Shown here piece after piece: positions 10,363 to 18,516 of a stretch of 64,000 bases of DNA. The stretch is from Pelorhabdus rhamnosifermentans. Its GTDB lineage: Bacteria; Bacillota; Negativicutes; UMGS1260. The stretch is taken from positions 62,001 through 126,000 of the forward strand of contig NZ_JAHGVE010000011.1 in NCBI RefSeq assembly GCF_018835585.1, read 5' to 3'. The notes beneath the pieces were generated by a model. The model saw only the letters and a list, made by a program, of their open reading frames with translations. It did not search any database and was not told the DNA's origin. The position numbers and the translations under genes were made by a program. Position 1 is the stretch's first letter. Each line of letters starts with the position of its first letter.

Positions 10363-10590
10363 ATGAGTACAAGTGTAGTAACGAACCCCAATCATACTAA
10401 GAATCCAACAGAGTCTACATCTTGGAGAAAGAAGTATCGTCCACAGTTAATGAATGCAGCTTTTTTTTGCTTCTGTGTTGCTTTTCCTTTTACCTATTTC
10501 GGGGGGATACAGAATAATGGTACTTTAATAGAAATTTCTTTTGTCATACTTTCTGTGGCTTGTTTTATTCCGTTGATTACTAAAAAATAA
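10363..10590 (+). CDS. Small membrane protein downstream of the permease
   Basis: A 75-residue protein with a polar, Ser/Thr/Asn-rich N-terminus (about 1-25) and two hydrophobic segments (about 30-45 and 54-70) ending in TKK. GGGGGG at 10351-10356 gives the ATG at 10363 a good ribosome site; the in-frame TTG at 10360 is not needed. It lies 29 nt after the permease and before a terminator, so it is co-transcribed. It may be an accessory subunit of the permease; I do not recognise a family. Confidence 0.6.
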   Translation: MSTSVVTNPNHTKNPTESTSWRKKYRPQLMNAAFFCFCVAFPFTYFGGIQNNGTLIEISFVILSVACFIPLITKK

Positions 10591-10691
10591 TTTGTATTTT
10601 AGTGCTGTTAGGATCTTCATTCATCATATTGCTGTACATCGTTAGTATCCAAGCTAATTGGCTGTAAATAAAATATTAGATTATTGTTTAG

Positions 10692-10720
10692 CTGTTCTTC
10701 TTCTTGAAGGACAGTTTTTT
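10692..10720 (+). terminator. Rho-independent terminator
   Basis: A 9-bp stem (one G-T pair; 10692-10700 with 10706-10714), a 5-nt loop and six T. It closes the permease transcript. Between it and the promoter at 10859 I see nothing recognisable. Confidence 0.85.
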
Positions 10721-10858
10721 GTTTACCAAATTGCTAGATGGGCAAAAACATGTATGTGGTGGTCATTAGGATCAGTAGCATTCGCATGGAGGTTGCTGCG
10801 GTATTGGTTTTTGCTTGCAGGAAATGTATAAGCTTCAATTGAAGATAAAAATGGTTTC

Positions 10859-10887
10859 TTGACGAGTAAGAAAACACTCTGTATAAT
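10859..10887 (+). promoter_or_regulatory. Sigma-A promoter of the T-box/MFS transcript
   Basis: TTGACG, a 17-nt spacer and a perfect TATAAT. Predicted transcription begins near 10894, ahead of the T-box leader. Confidence 0.85.
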
Positions 10888-10894
10888 GAACACT

Positions 10895-11216
10895 AAAGTT
10901 ACAATTTATTTATAAGTTTTTAATAAAATAACAGCATAGTGTAACAATAAAAGTTATGATGGAAATAATTGTATGAAGTATGTTTCAGAGAGCCGGTGGT
11001 TGGTGCGAATCGGTAGCAGAACAATACAATCGTCACTCCTGAACTGCAAGGCTGAAGGATAAGTAGGCTACGCCGGCATCGGCTCTTTATGAGCGCAACC
11101 GTTATATTGCTAGGGTTGTTAGACCTGATGAGATATATCTATCATGTATAGGTATAATAAGAGTGGTATCGCGAGAGTAACCTCTTGCCTCTTAATATTG
11201 AGGCAAGAGGTTTTTT
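10895..11216 (+). ncRNA. T-box leader (tRNA-sensing riboswitch) of the MFS gene
   Basis: The leader has the stem I hallmarks AGAGAG followed by a CCGGU/AUCGG apical hairpin with GGUUGGUG in the loop. The T-box core AGUGGUAUCGCGA is at 11162-11174, and an 11-bp terminator follows (11181-11191 with 11200-11210, then six T). The UGGU bulge predicts a tRNA with discriminator base A. The specifier codon is not certain: the loop contains CAA and UAC. UAC (Tyr) fits an A discriminator; Gln normally has G. Uncharged tRNA binding should favour the antiterminator and switch on the transporter at 11365. Confidence 0.88.
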
Positions 11217-11230
11217 GAGTTTCAAAAGAT

Positions 11231-11298
11231 CCCCTCCTTGCCAGCAGATCAGACCAACCTTTGGTAACGATGTTCTTATCTGTGTGAGGAGGGGTTTT
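11231..11298 (+). terminator. Second terminator hairpin between T-box and MFS gene
   Basis: An 8-bp arm pair (11231-11238 with 11287-11294) encloses smaller self-complementary segments and is followed by TTTT. It lies after the T-box terminator and before the MFS ribosome site, so read-through transcripts meet a second possible stop. Confidence 0.55.
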
Positions 11299-11364
11299 CT
11301 ATGTCTTAGTTGATGAACAGGAGATGGGTAGAATGAATCATATTAATTTTTTGGAGGTTTTTTG

Positions 11365-12666
11365 ATGAATAGAAAGTCATCTAATTTTCGCTGGGTTTTG
11401 GCAGCTATTATGTTTGCTATTAGTTTTATTTCCTATATGGACCGTGTCAATTTGTCTGTAGCTACGCCCGCTATTATGCAAGAATTTGGCTTTAACAAAA
11501 TGCATATGGGAGCGTTACAAACAGCTTTTTTTGTTGGCTATGCTGTCATGCAGATTCCTGGGGGCATTATGGCAGAATTGTTTGGTTATCGGCGTGTCGT
11601 CACTGTGGCAGTTGGATTCTGGTCTATTTTTACATCACTTACAGCTATGTGTAATAGTTTTACCATGTTTGCAGTTATTCGAGCTTTATTTGGTATCGGA
11701 GAAGGTCCGCTTGCACCTTGTTTTGGCCAGTTTATTTATCGTTGGTTTACAGCCAACGAGAAAGCACGTGGCTCGGCGTGCTTTTTAGGCGGCATGTTTG
11801 TGGGGCCTGTTGTGGGACCGGCTGTTACAGTTGCCTTGATGCTGGCTTTTGGATGGCGCTCCGTGTTCATTTTATTTGGAATCATTGGCATAGGACTTGC
11901 TATAGCTTGGTATTATTTTGTTACGGAATCCCCGCGGGACAATCAATTTGTTACAGAGAAAGAGGCCGATTATATTGAAGCCAATTTACAGCTTACTCAA
12001 ATAAAATCAATGGCTCCCTGGCGAAATTTTATTACATCCTCGCAATTTTGGGCCATTGGTATTCAGTTTTTTGTTACTGATTACATTATGTATGTATTCT
12101 TAGCCTGGCTTCCTTTATATCTCATGGAAGCGCGAAATTTTTCATTGACAAGTATGGGGTTTGCAGCTTCCTTGCCTTGGCTTGCTTTGTCGATTATCAC
12201 CTTTTCTACTGGATTTATGAGTGATAAACTCGTTAGCTCCGGTCTCTCTAAAACGAAAGCGCGCACTGTATTTGGAACTATGGGGCTCACAATTTGTTGT
12301 GGTGCTCTTTATTTGGGGGCAGTGGCCCAAGATTCCTGGTGGAATATTTTTTGGCTTACCCTTTCTCTTGGCGCCCTTGGTTTTACTTTTAATGCATCTT
12401 GGGCAGCCTGTATGGATATTGGCGGAGAATTTTCTGGCTCTGTTTCAGGCTGGATGAATTTTTGGGGAAATCTCGGTGGTGCTACAGCACCGCTTTTAAC
12501 GGCGTGGATTGCTACTACTTATGGTTGGCAATTTGCTATTTTAGCTACATCAGCCTTGGCTATTATTGGTGTTGGTGCTTGGCTGGCTGTCAAGCCGGAT
12601 GTATCGCTGATTTGTCAGAAAGGCAAGGATAAAAAATCTCTTTGTTTAGCGCATAAAGCGATTTAG
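11365..12666 (+). CDS. MFS transporter, anion:cation symporter (ACS) type, T-box controlled
   Basis: A 433-residue major-facilitator protein with about 12 membrane segments. The first loop/helix motif DRVNLSVATPAI, the GYAVMQIPGG block in helix 2 and the RALFGIGEGPLAP motif in helix 4 are typical of the ACS family, which imports organic anions (hexuronates, tartrate, allantoate, aromatic acids). The start ATG 11365 follows GGAGG with 7-nt spacing; the in-frame TTG at 11362 is ignored. The T-box leader ties its expression to shortage of one charged tRNA, so the cargo should be an amino acid, a precursor of one, or a related anion. That is unusual for this family. The cargo is unknown. Confidence 0.87.
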   Translation: MNRKSSNFRWVLAAIMFAISFISYMDRVNLSVATPAIMQEFGFNKMHMGALQTAFFVGYAVMQIPGGIMAELFGYRRVVTVAVGFWSIFTSLTAMCNSFTMFAVIRALFGIGEGPLAPCFGQFIYRWFTANEKARGSACFLGGMFVGPVVGPAVTVALMLAFGWRSVFILFGIIGIGLAIAWYYFVTESPRDNQFVTEKEADYIEANLQLTQIKSMAPWRNFITSSQFWAIGIQFFVTDYIMYVFLAWLPLYLMEARNFSLTSMGFAASLPWLALSIITFSTGFMSDKLVSSGLSKTKARTVFGTMGLTICCGALYLGAVAQDSWWNIFWLTLSLGALGFTFNASWAACMDIGGEFSGSVSGWMNFWGNLGGATAPLLTAWIATTYGWQFAILATSALAIIGVGAWLAVKPDVSLICQKGKDKKSLCLAHKAI

Positions 12667-12742
12667 AAAAATCATCGATGTTAGCAGATTGCGAAAAGTA
12701 TTGTACGAATAAAGGAATGTTATTTCGAACACAAAAATCTCA

Positions 12743-12771
12743 TTGACAAAGACATAAAACAGTAGTATATT
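12743..12771 (+). promoter_or_regulatory. Sigma-A promoter of serA
   Basis: TTGACA, a 17-nt spacer and TATATT. Transcription should start near 12778, ahead of the serine T-box. Confidence 0.85.
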
Positions 12772-12778
12772 ACAAATT

Positions 12779-13035
12779 ACGAACTAAAAAAAATAATAAT
12801 TAGATAAATGTAATGATGAAGAATAGTAAACAGTGCAAAGTTGCAGTGAGCCAATGGTCGGTGAAAATTGGTACTTCAGCCTGTTGAATCCACTTCGTAG
12901 CAGGTAGGGACATAACCTATACCGGTTTGATGCCGTTATTATCTATGAGGTCATAGAAATTTTTATGATGAAAAAGGTGGCACCACGTGAGAATTACTCC
13001 CGTCCTTGACATATCGTCAAGGATGGGAGTTCTTT
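12779..13035 (+). ncRNA. Serine T-box leader of serA
   Basis: Stem I has GAAG/CUUC and AACAG/CUGUU helices that bracket a specifier loop with AGUA on one side and GAA-UCC-A on the other, giving a UCC serine codon. The AGUGAG plus CCAAU/AUUGG apical hairpin is present. The T-box core AAGGUGGCACCACG lies at 12974-12987; its UGGC bulge predicts discriminator G, which is right for tRNA-Ser. A 15-bp terminator stem follows (12996-13010 with 13016-13030, one G-T pair), then a T-rich tail. Specifier, discriminator and the regulated gene all agree. Confidence 0.95.
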
Positions 13036-13083
13036 ATTTTACTGGCAAAAAACAATTTAAATAAGCCTGTGGAGGGGAATATC

Positions 13084-14664
13084 ATGAAGATTTTGATTTC
13101 CGAAAAGATAGCTGATAAGGGAATTGAGAAGCTCATTCAAGAAGGAGCGACTGTAGACGTTTTGCCAAAACTTACGCGACAAGAGTTGCTTGATGTTATT
13201 GGAAAGTACGATGGCCTGATTGTACGGAGTGTCACCAAGGTGAATGAAGAACTTTACCAGCATGCTACAAATCTAAAAGTTGTTGGACGAGCGGGTAATG
13301 GAGTAGATAACATTGAAATGGAAGGGGCAACCAAACGGGGTATTATTGTTGTGAATACACCGGAGTCTAATGTTGTTTCAGCAGCAGAACTGACGATTGG
13401 ATTATTACTTGCTTCTTGCCGTAATATACCGGGTGGCAATGAGCGTGTTCGTTCAGGCAGCTATGATCGTGCTAATTTGAAAGGTGTGGAACTACAGGGC
13501 AAGACAGTGGGAATTGTGGGTTTTGGACGGATTGGATCACTTGTTGCCACGCGTTTAAAATCTTTTGACATGCAGGTTATTGCCTATGATCCCTATATTA
13601 ATGATGCCAGGTTTAAAAAATTCGGTGTAGAGAAAAAAGAAAAACTTGAAGATTTAGTGAAGGAAGCCGATTTCATTACGGTTCATACGCCGAAAACGAA
13701 AGAAACGATTGGTATCATTGGCAAAGAACAGTTTAAAGTAGCGAAGAAAGGTGTAAGAGTCATCAATTGCGCGAGAGGCGGTATTATTGATGAAGAAGCC
13801 TTGAATGATGCGTTGAATAAAAAAATTGTTGCCAGTGCAGCAATTGACGTTTTGGTCAGTGAGCCTCATCCGAATACGCCGCTTATTGATTTTCCCAATG
13901 TCGTGTTTACGCCCCACGCTGGTGCCGATACAGTAGAAGCGCAAGATAATGTTGGTCTTACTGTGGCTCAAGAGGTTATCAGTGCACTCCGAGGCGAAAT
14001 TGTCCCCAATGCTGTGAATTTGCCGACGATTCCTAAACAGGAATTTGAATCTTTTTCAGCTTATTTGAAATTAGGCGAGACACTCGGTAAGATGTACTAT
14101 CAATTAGAAAAAGATGCTGTGGAAAAAGTGGAGATTGTCTATAGCGGTGATGTGGCTACCATTGATACATCCGTGATTAGTTTGGCTATCTTAAAGGGGC
14201 TTTTTGAGCCAGTTTTGCAAGAAAAGGTGAATTATGTAAATGCCAGCCTTATTGCGAAAAATCGGGGCGTTACTGTAACGGAAAGTAAAAAATCTACTGT
14301 TGAAAGTTATTTGACATTGATTCAAATGAAGGTTATTTCGAAGAATAAAACCTTTACTATTAGCGGTACCATCTTTGGCAAGGGTGAAATGAGAATTGTA
14401 GAGATCAATGGTTTTACTTTCGATTTAACGCCCCGTCCTTATATGCTTGTGGCTGAAAATATTGATAAGCCAGGCATTGTGGGTCAAATTGGTACGATCC
14501 TTGGTGTGAGTAAGGTAAACATTGCGACGATGCAGCTGGGGATTAATGATCAGGAAAAACGGGCCATGATGGTTTTGGCAATTGATTCTGATGTGTCAGT
14601 TGATGTTCTGCAATTTATCAGCGGTGTAGAAGGTGTGTTGAAAGTTCACTTGGTGAAAATTTAA
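13084..14664 (+). CDS. serA: D-3-phosphoglycerate dehydrogenase
   Basis: A 526-residue long-form SerA that commits 3-phosphoglycerate to serine synthesis (NAD-dependent). It shows the substrate domain, then the nucleotide-binding motif VGIVGFGRIGS (about residues 143-153), the catalytic Arg in NCARGGIIDE and the His in TPHAGADT. An intervening ASB domain and a C-terminal ACT domain (about 452-526, PGIVGQIGTILGVSKVNIA) that usually binds serine for feedback follow. ATG 13084 with GGAGGGG upstream is the start; an open frame reaching back to 13006 runs through the T-box terminator and is not coding. It is controlled by the serine T-box and followed by a terminator-like hairpin. Confidence 0.97.
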   Translation: MKILISEKIADKGIEKLIQEGATVDVLPKLTRQELLDVIGKYDGLIVRSVTKVNEELYQHATNLKVVGRAGNGVDNIEMEGATKRGIIVVNTPESNVVSAAELTIGLLLASCRNIPGGNERVRSGSYDRANLKGVELQGKTVGIVGFGRIGSLVATRLKSFDMQVIAYDPYINDARFKKFGVEKKEKLEDLVKEADFITVHTPKTKETIGIIGKEQFKVAKKGVRVINCARGGIIDEEALNDALNKKIVASAAIDVLVSEPHPNTPLIDFPNVVFTPHAGADTVEAQDNVGLTVAQEVISALRGEIVPNAVNLPTIPKQEFESFSAYLKLGETLGKMYYQLEKDAVEKVEIVYSGDVATIDTSVISLAILKGLFEPVLQEKVNYVNASLIAKNRGVTVTESKKSTVESYLTLIQMKVISKNKTFTISGTIFGKGEMRIVEINGFTFDLTPRPYMLVAENIDKPGIVGQIGTILGVSKVNIATMQLGINDQEKRAMMVLAIDSDVSVDVLQFISGVEGVLKVHLVKI

Positions 14665-14698
14665 GAAATTACAATTAAAAAATAAATAAAATAAAAGA

Positions 14699-14745
14699 GG
14701 AAAAACGTTATTTGTCTGATGACAGGCAAGTCGCGTTTTTTTTCT
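14699..14745 (+). terminator. Terminator after serA
   Basis: AAAAACG pairs with CGTTTTT, with an inner TTGTCTG/CAGGCAA helix, ending in a run of T at about 14735-14743. Confidence 0.75.
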
Positions 14746-14752
14746 TCTGTAA

Positions 14753-14881
14753 GCGCGTTCTAGTCATATTACAGGTACAACCCTTAGTATTAATGGTGGT
14801 TACGAAACGCAATTAATGCAAGATTTTTTTGTAAGACCTATGACTATTTTGGCTGTGTGTGGTAAAAACTTGCTTGTTTAA
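14753..14881 (+). pseudogene. C-terminal remnant of a short-chain dehydrogenase/reductase gene
   Basis: Reading from 14753, the frame gives the peptide HITGTTLSINGGYE followed by unrelated residues and a stop at 14879-14881. ITGxTLxINGG is the classical C-terminal signature of FabG/PhaB-type SDR enzymes. There is no start codon with a ribosome site, and a stop lies just upstream in the frame. The rest of the enzyme is absent; the serA terminator sits where its body should be. This looks like the tail of a deleted gene. Confidence 0.6.
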
Positions 14882-14899
14882 AATAACAAGCAGGAGTGT

Positions 14900-15712
14900 T
14901 TGGTTTCTTTCATGAATCTATCTAGTAATGAGAGTCTGTCAAGGAGGCGAAAGCAATTGTTCCAGCAGTTGTTCAACGATTTTATTACAGGGTTGCAGTT
15001 TTTAACACGTATTCGTCTCGTTACGCAAGTCGATTGTTCTCAAGATAGTTTTCGCCGTAGTGTTAAATTTTTTCCTATTATTGGCTGTCTCATTGGGCTG
15101 CTATTATCAGGAATAATCTATGGATTACAGTTGCTTGGGAGTGGCAAAATTCCTTCACATGTTATGGCATGCAGCCTGATTTTGATTGAAATACTGTTAA
15201 CAGGCGCTTTGCATTGCGATGGCTTTATGGATACGATGGATGGAATTTTTTCTGGACGTTCCCGCGAACGGATACTGGAGATTATGAAAGATAGCCGTGT
15301 TGGTTCTTTCGGTGTTATTGCTTTTTGTTTGTTCGCGCTTATGAAATATTCCTTTATCTTGGATATGGATTCTTCTTTATTAGCCTTGGCTTTTTTAGTT
15401 ATGCCCATTGTCGGGCGGTTGGCAATTGTTATGGCTGTTACCTTGTTTCCCTATGCACGGCGTGAAGGGTTGGGCAAGAGCTTTTCTTATCATGCTGATC
15501 GCAGAACCTTGTATATTGCTGGATTATGTGCTGGAGTCATACTCGCTTTATTAGGCAGATTAGCTCTTCTTAGTAGTCTATTTGGTCTTATTTTTGCGTA
15601 TATTTTTGCCGAATATGTGAATAAGCGGCTGGAAGGATTAACAGGGGACATTTATGGTGCTGTCAATGAACTAACAGAGCTTGCTGTTTTGTTCGTATTT
15701 ACTTGTTCATGA
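14900..15712 (+). CDS. cobS: Adenosylcobinamide-GDP ribazoletransferase (cobalamin synthase)
   Basis: A membrane enzyme of about 266-270 residues joining adenosylcobinamide-GDP and alpha-ribazole (or its phosphate), the last step of cobalamin assembly. The family motif GALHCDGFMDTMDGIFSG (about residues 105-122) with its Asp-rich metal site, and MKDSRVGSFGVIA just after, are present, followed by several hydrophobic segments. The start is ambiguous. TTG 14900 lies 3 nt after AGGAG (14892-14896), while ATG 14912 lies 15 nt after it. Its partner cobT follows at 16127 behind a cobalamin riboswitch, and the B12-dependent pdu operon is nearby. Confidence 0.93.
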   Translation: MVSFMNLSSNESLSRRRKQLFQQLFNDFITGLQFLTRIRLVTQVDCSQDSFRRSVKFFPIIGCLIGLLLSGIIYGLQLLGSGKIPSHVMACSLILIEILLTGALHCDGFMDTMDGIFSGRSRERILEIMKDSRVGSFGVIAFCLFALMKYSFILDMDSSLLALAFLVMPIVGRLAIVMAVTLFPYARREGLGKSFSYHADRRTLYIAGLCAGVILALLGRLALLSSLFGLIFAYIFAEYVNKRLEGLTGDIYGAVNELTELAVLFVFTCS

Positions 15713-15829
15713 TATGAGGAGTATGGGATTTTTTTTACTATGTTCTTTAATATTTTGCTAAGCTAGCTAAAACAGGTAGGAGAATGGTTACGTATGTAGA
15801 AAAAGTGTGATAATTGAATTGAATAAAGT

Positions 15830-16056
15830 GCCACTGTATGGGTGCCTCTCGACTTGAGAGGAGAATAGGGAAGTCGGACAAGATATTATATCTTGAAACG
15901 ACGCGGTCGCGCCACTGTAATCGGGGAGAAACTTCTTTTTATGCCACCGGGAGAACGGGAAGGCTAAGAAGGTTTGATGATCCGTAAGCCAGGAGACCTG
16001 CCTGTACAGCTGCCATGTACTCCCGCGTAAGGAGTAGTGCCAGAAGGAGAGGGTCT
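15830..16056 (+). ncRNA. Cobalamin (adenosylcobalamin) riboswitch
   Basis: The leader carries the characteristic core GCGGTCGCGCCACTGTAATC near 15901-15920 and the B12 box GTAAGCCAGGAGACCTGCC at 15985-16003. The supporting helices are there (CCTCTC/GAGAGG at 15845-15861 and an AGATATTATATCTT hairpin near 15890). A terminator follows directly, so effector binding should reduce transcription of cobT. Confidence 0.95.
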
Positions 16057-16057
16057 T

Positions 16058-16092
16058 AAAAATACCTAGCCTTTTTGGTTTGGTATTTTTTT
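16058..16092 (+). terminator. Terminator of the cobalamin riboswitch
   Basis: AAAATACC (within 16058-16066) pairs with GGTATTTT at 16082-16089 and runs into T residues. It stands 35 nt ahead of cobT and is the probable expression platform. Confidence 0.8.
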
Positions 16093-16126
16093 ATTGCTTC
16101 CTAAAACACATTGAGGAGGAATTCAG

Positions 16127-17161
16127 ATGGATTTCGAAAAAACAGTCAATGATTTTATTGATGGGGCGGCAAAGCCGCCCAGTAGCTTAGGAACTTTGGA
16201 AAAACAGATAAAAAAAGTGCTGTTAGCCTGGGGAAAAATTGATTTGGAAATTCGGCCCTTTCATATTATTTTTGCTGCAGATAATGGTGTTGTAGAAGAA
16301 GGCGTAGGCAATACTACAGCGGAAATTACTTATTTACAAGCAAAGAATATGGCCGAGGGTCGGGCGACGATTAGTTGCTTTTGCCAGGCTAACCAGATTC
16401 CCTATGAAGTAGTGGATGTGGGGATTCATACCGACCGAAAGTCAGGTCTGGATCGGAAGGTAGCCTTAGGCACTAAAAATTTTATGAAAGAAGAGGCCAT
16501 GACAGAGACGGAGTTTCAACGAGCTTGGGAGATCGGTCAGGAACGAGTGCGTCATGCTGTTTTAGAAAAAAAGTCGAATTTGCTTTCTTTTGGTGAAATG
16601 GGGATTGGTAATACAACAACATCTTCTGCCGTGCTTCATGCTCTCACCGGGATGCCGCCGGAATTTATTGTGGGTTATGGAGCGGGCTTAAATAATAATG
16701 AGATTTTAAAACGCAAACGCCTTGTTGTTGCCAAGGGGGTGGAACTTCATAAAGAAAAATTGCACACAGTACAAGATATTTTACGTTGTGTCGGTGGATT
16801 TGACATTGTTGCCATGTGTTCTGGTATGCTGGAATGTGCAAAATTACATATTCCATTTGTAATAGATGGCTTTATTGCAGCTGTTGCTTATACCTGCGCG
16901 TTTCGCCTTAATCATGAGCTTGATGGTTATGCTATCCCTTCCCATATTTCAAGAGAACCAGGTATGGCCTATTGTTTAATGCTTGGCAATATATTAGCGG
17001 AAGATGTTGTCTTGCATGCCAATTTGGCACTAGGCGAAGGGACAGGGGCCGTGCTTATGGTTTCGATTTTAAAAACTATGTTATATACTTTGCATAACAT
17101 GGCAAGATATTCTGATTTTGTTTATAGTGAGCCCTTGCCTGCACAAGATGTGGCCATGTAA
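16127..17161 (+). CDS. cobT: Nicotinate-nucleotide--dimethylbenzimidazole phosphoribosyltransferase
   Basis: A 344-residue CobT that makes alpha-ribazole phosphate from nicotinate mononucleotide and a lower-ligand base. Visible signatures are the N-terminal KPPSSLGTLE, the AADNGVVEEGV loop, FGEMGIGNTTTSSA, and the catalytic Glu in LGEGTGAVL near the C-terminus. Length is normal for the family. The ATG follows GAGGAGG. It is regulated by the cobalamin riboswitch; the product is used by CobS (14900). Confidence 0.96.
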   Translation: MDFEKTVNDFIDGAAKPPSSLGTLEKQIKKVLLAWGKIDLEIRPFHIIFAADNGVVEEGVGNTTAEITYLQAKNMAEGRATISCFCQANQIPYEVVDVGIHTDRKSGLDRKVALGTKNFMKEEAMTETEFQRAWEIGQERVRHAVLEKKSNLLSFGEMGIGNTTTSSAVLHALTGMPPEFIVGYGAGLNNNEILKRKRLVVAKGVELHKEKLHTVQDILRCVGGFDIVAMCSGMLECAKLHIPFVIDGFIAAVAYTCAFRLNHELDGYAIPSHISREPGMAYCLMLGNILAEDVVLHANLALGEGTGAVLMVSILKTMLYTLHNMARYSDFVYSEPLPAQDVAM

Positions 17162-17281
17162 AAAAATTGCTACCGTTTGGTAGAATATTGCTATTAGCAG
17201 GGAAAAAATTGCATTCTAGCTAATATCTCTATAAGAAATAGTAAGACTTTTCTGTATTGCTTTTTCAAGGGAGGGCGACGA

Positions 17282-18493
17282 ATGCAAACAAGTCATCCAT
17301 TTGTTTTAGGTGAAATTGTCAACACTCAGGTCTTGCAGGAGATACAGGATAAATTTTCCGAAGCAACGGGTTTTGGCGCAGTCATTGTGGATCGCGAGGG
17401 CAATCCAGTTACACGTCCGAGTAATTTTACCTGTTTTTGTTCTTATATACGATCTGAACCACAGGGATTGGCCCGCTGTGTTAATTGTGACGACTGGGGC
17501 GGCAGGCAAAATCAAAAGCCTTGTGTTTATCTCTGCCATAGCGGATTAACGGATTTGGCAGCTCCTATTATTGTGCAAAATGAGTATATTGGGGCATTTC
17601 TTGCTGGCCAAGTGGTTTTGGATAACAAGAATGCTGATGCCAAAGCGGAAATGTTTCGTCGTACGGAAAATTTAGAGCTTGACAGACAGCTATTATCAAA
17701 ATTTTATGATATTGTACCGATTGTGCCGGAAAACCGGATAAAGGCGGCTGCCGATCTTATTTATATTATGTCTAATTATATTGTTGAAATAGGTGTTGCC
17801 AATATTGTCGGTAAGCAGTTAGTGGATGAATTGCAATCGAAGGCGAACTTAGAGGCCCTATTGCGCGCAACAGAGTTAAAAGCTTTGCAGTCACAAATCA
17901 ATCCGCATTTTTTATTTAATACACTCAACACCATTGCACGGTTAGCTTTATTGGAAGGTGCAGGACGGACGCAAGAAGTGGTATTTGCTTTAGCTGATTT
18001 ACTCCGCAATAATTTGCGGGACATCGATGTACTGCGTCCTTTAGAACAAGAATTAAAGTCCATTACAGACTATTTGACGATTCAAAAAATGCGTTTTGGT
18101 GAACGGATTCAAACAGTTATCCATGTAGATTCACAGCTGATGAAGGCAGAGATTCCAGCTCTTACTCTTCAACCGCTTATTGAAAATGCCATTATTCATG
18201 GATTGGAAGCTAAGTTAGATGGAGGGACAGTTGAAATTACCGGCGAGATTGTCGGTAATTCTATGATGCTTTATGTAATCGATTCAGGAGTGGGGATGTC
18301 GGAAGATATGATTCATGCCATTTTTCAATCTGAAAAACGTACGAAAACGCATGGTCAAACAACAGGTCTTGGTGTTATCAATGTTCATAAACGTATTCAA
18401 CATTATTTTGGTAATGATTATGGTCTTACACTGGACAGTAAGTTAGGAGAAGGCACTCGTATTGCGATTCGGCTTCCCTACTGTTCGGATTAG
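17282..18493 (+). CDS. PocR-domain sensor histidine kinase (LytS/YesM type), probable pdu regulator
   Basis: A 403-residue soluble kinase. Residues about 10-165 form a PocR ligand-binding domain with its cysteine set (CFCSYIR, CVNCDDWG, CVYLCHSGL) and the block PIIVQNEYIGAFLAGQV. A short helical linker follows, then a His_kinase domain with QINPHFLFNTLN, where His is the expected phospho-acceptor. The HATPase region has N box LIENAIIHGLE and DSGVGMS. PocR domains are known from the AraC-type activator PocR, which senses 1,2-propanediol in enterobacteria; here the sensor sits on a kinase instead. It is co-transcribed with the regulator 23 nt downstream and next to the pdu operon. Propanediol is the likely ligand by analogy. 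Confidence 0.87.
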   Translation: MQTSHPFVLGEIVNTQVLQEIQDKFSEATGFGAVIVDREGNPVTRPSNFTCFCSYIRSEPQGLARCVNCDDWGGRQNQKPCVYLCHSGLTDLAAPIIVQNEYIGAFLAGQVVLDNKNADAKAEMFRRTENLELDRQLLSKFYDIVPIVPENRIKAAADLIYIMSNYIVEIGVANIVGKQLVDELQSKANLEALLRATELKALQSQINPHFLFNTLNTIARLALLEGAGRTQEVVFALADLLRNNLRDIDVLRPLEQELKSITDYLTIQKMRFGERIQTVIHVDSQLMKAEIPALTLQPLIENAIIHGLEAKLDGGTVEITGEIVGNSMMLYVIDSGVGMSEDMIHAIFQSEKRTKTHGQTTGLGVINVHKRIQHYFGNDYGLTLDSKLGEGTRIAIRLPYCSD

Positions 18494-18516
18494 GCGGATA
18501 TTTTGGGAGAAACGTT

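Noticed and set aside
10721-10858. Short frames between the terminator and the T-box promoter
   Set aside because: About 30 codons, no ribosome site, no recognisable similarity.
11040-11052. CAA (Gln) read as the T-box specifier
   Set aside because: Geometry allows it, but the UGGU bulge predicts discriminator A, whereas tRNA-Gln normally has G. Left unresolved rather than stated.
13006-13083. Longer serA reading frame starting at 13006
   Set aside because: It runs through the T-box terminator hairpin; ATG 13084 has a proper ribosome site and the normal SerA N-terminus.
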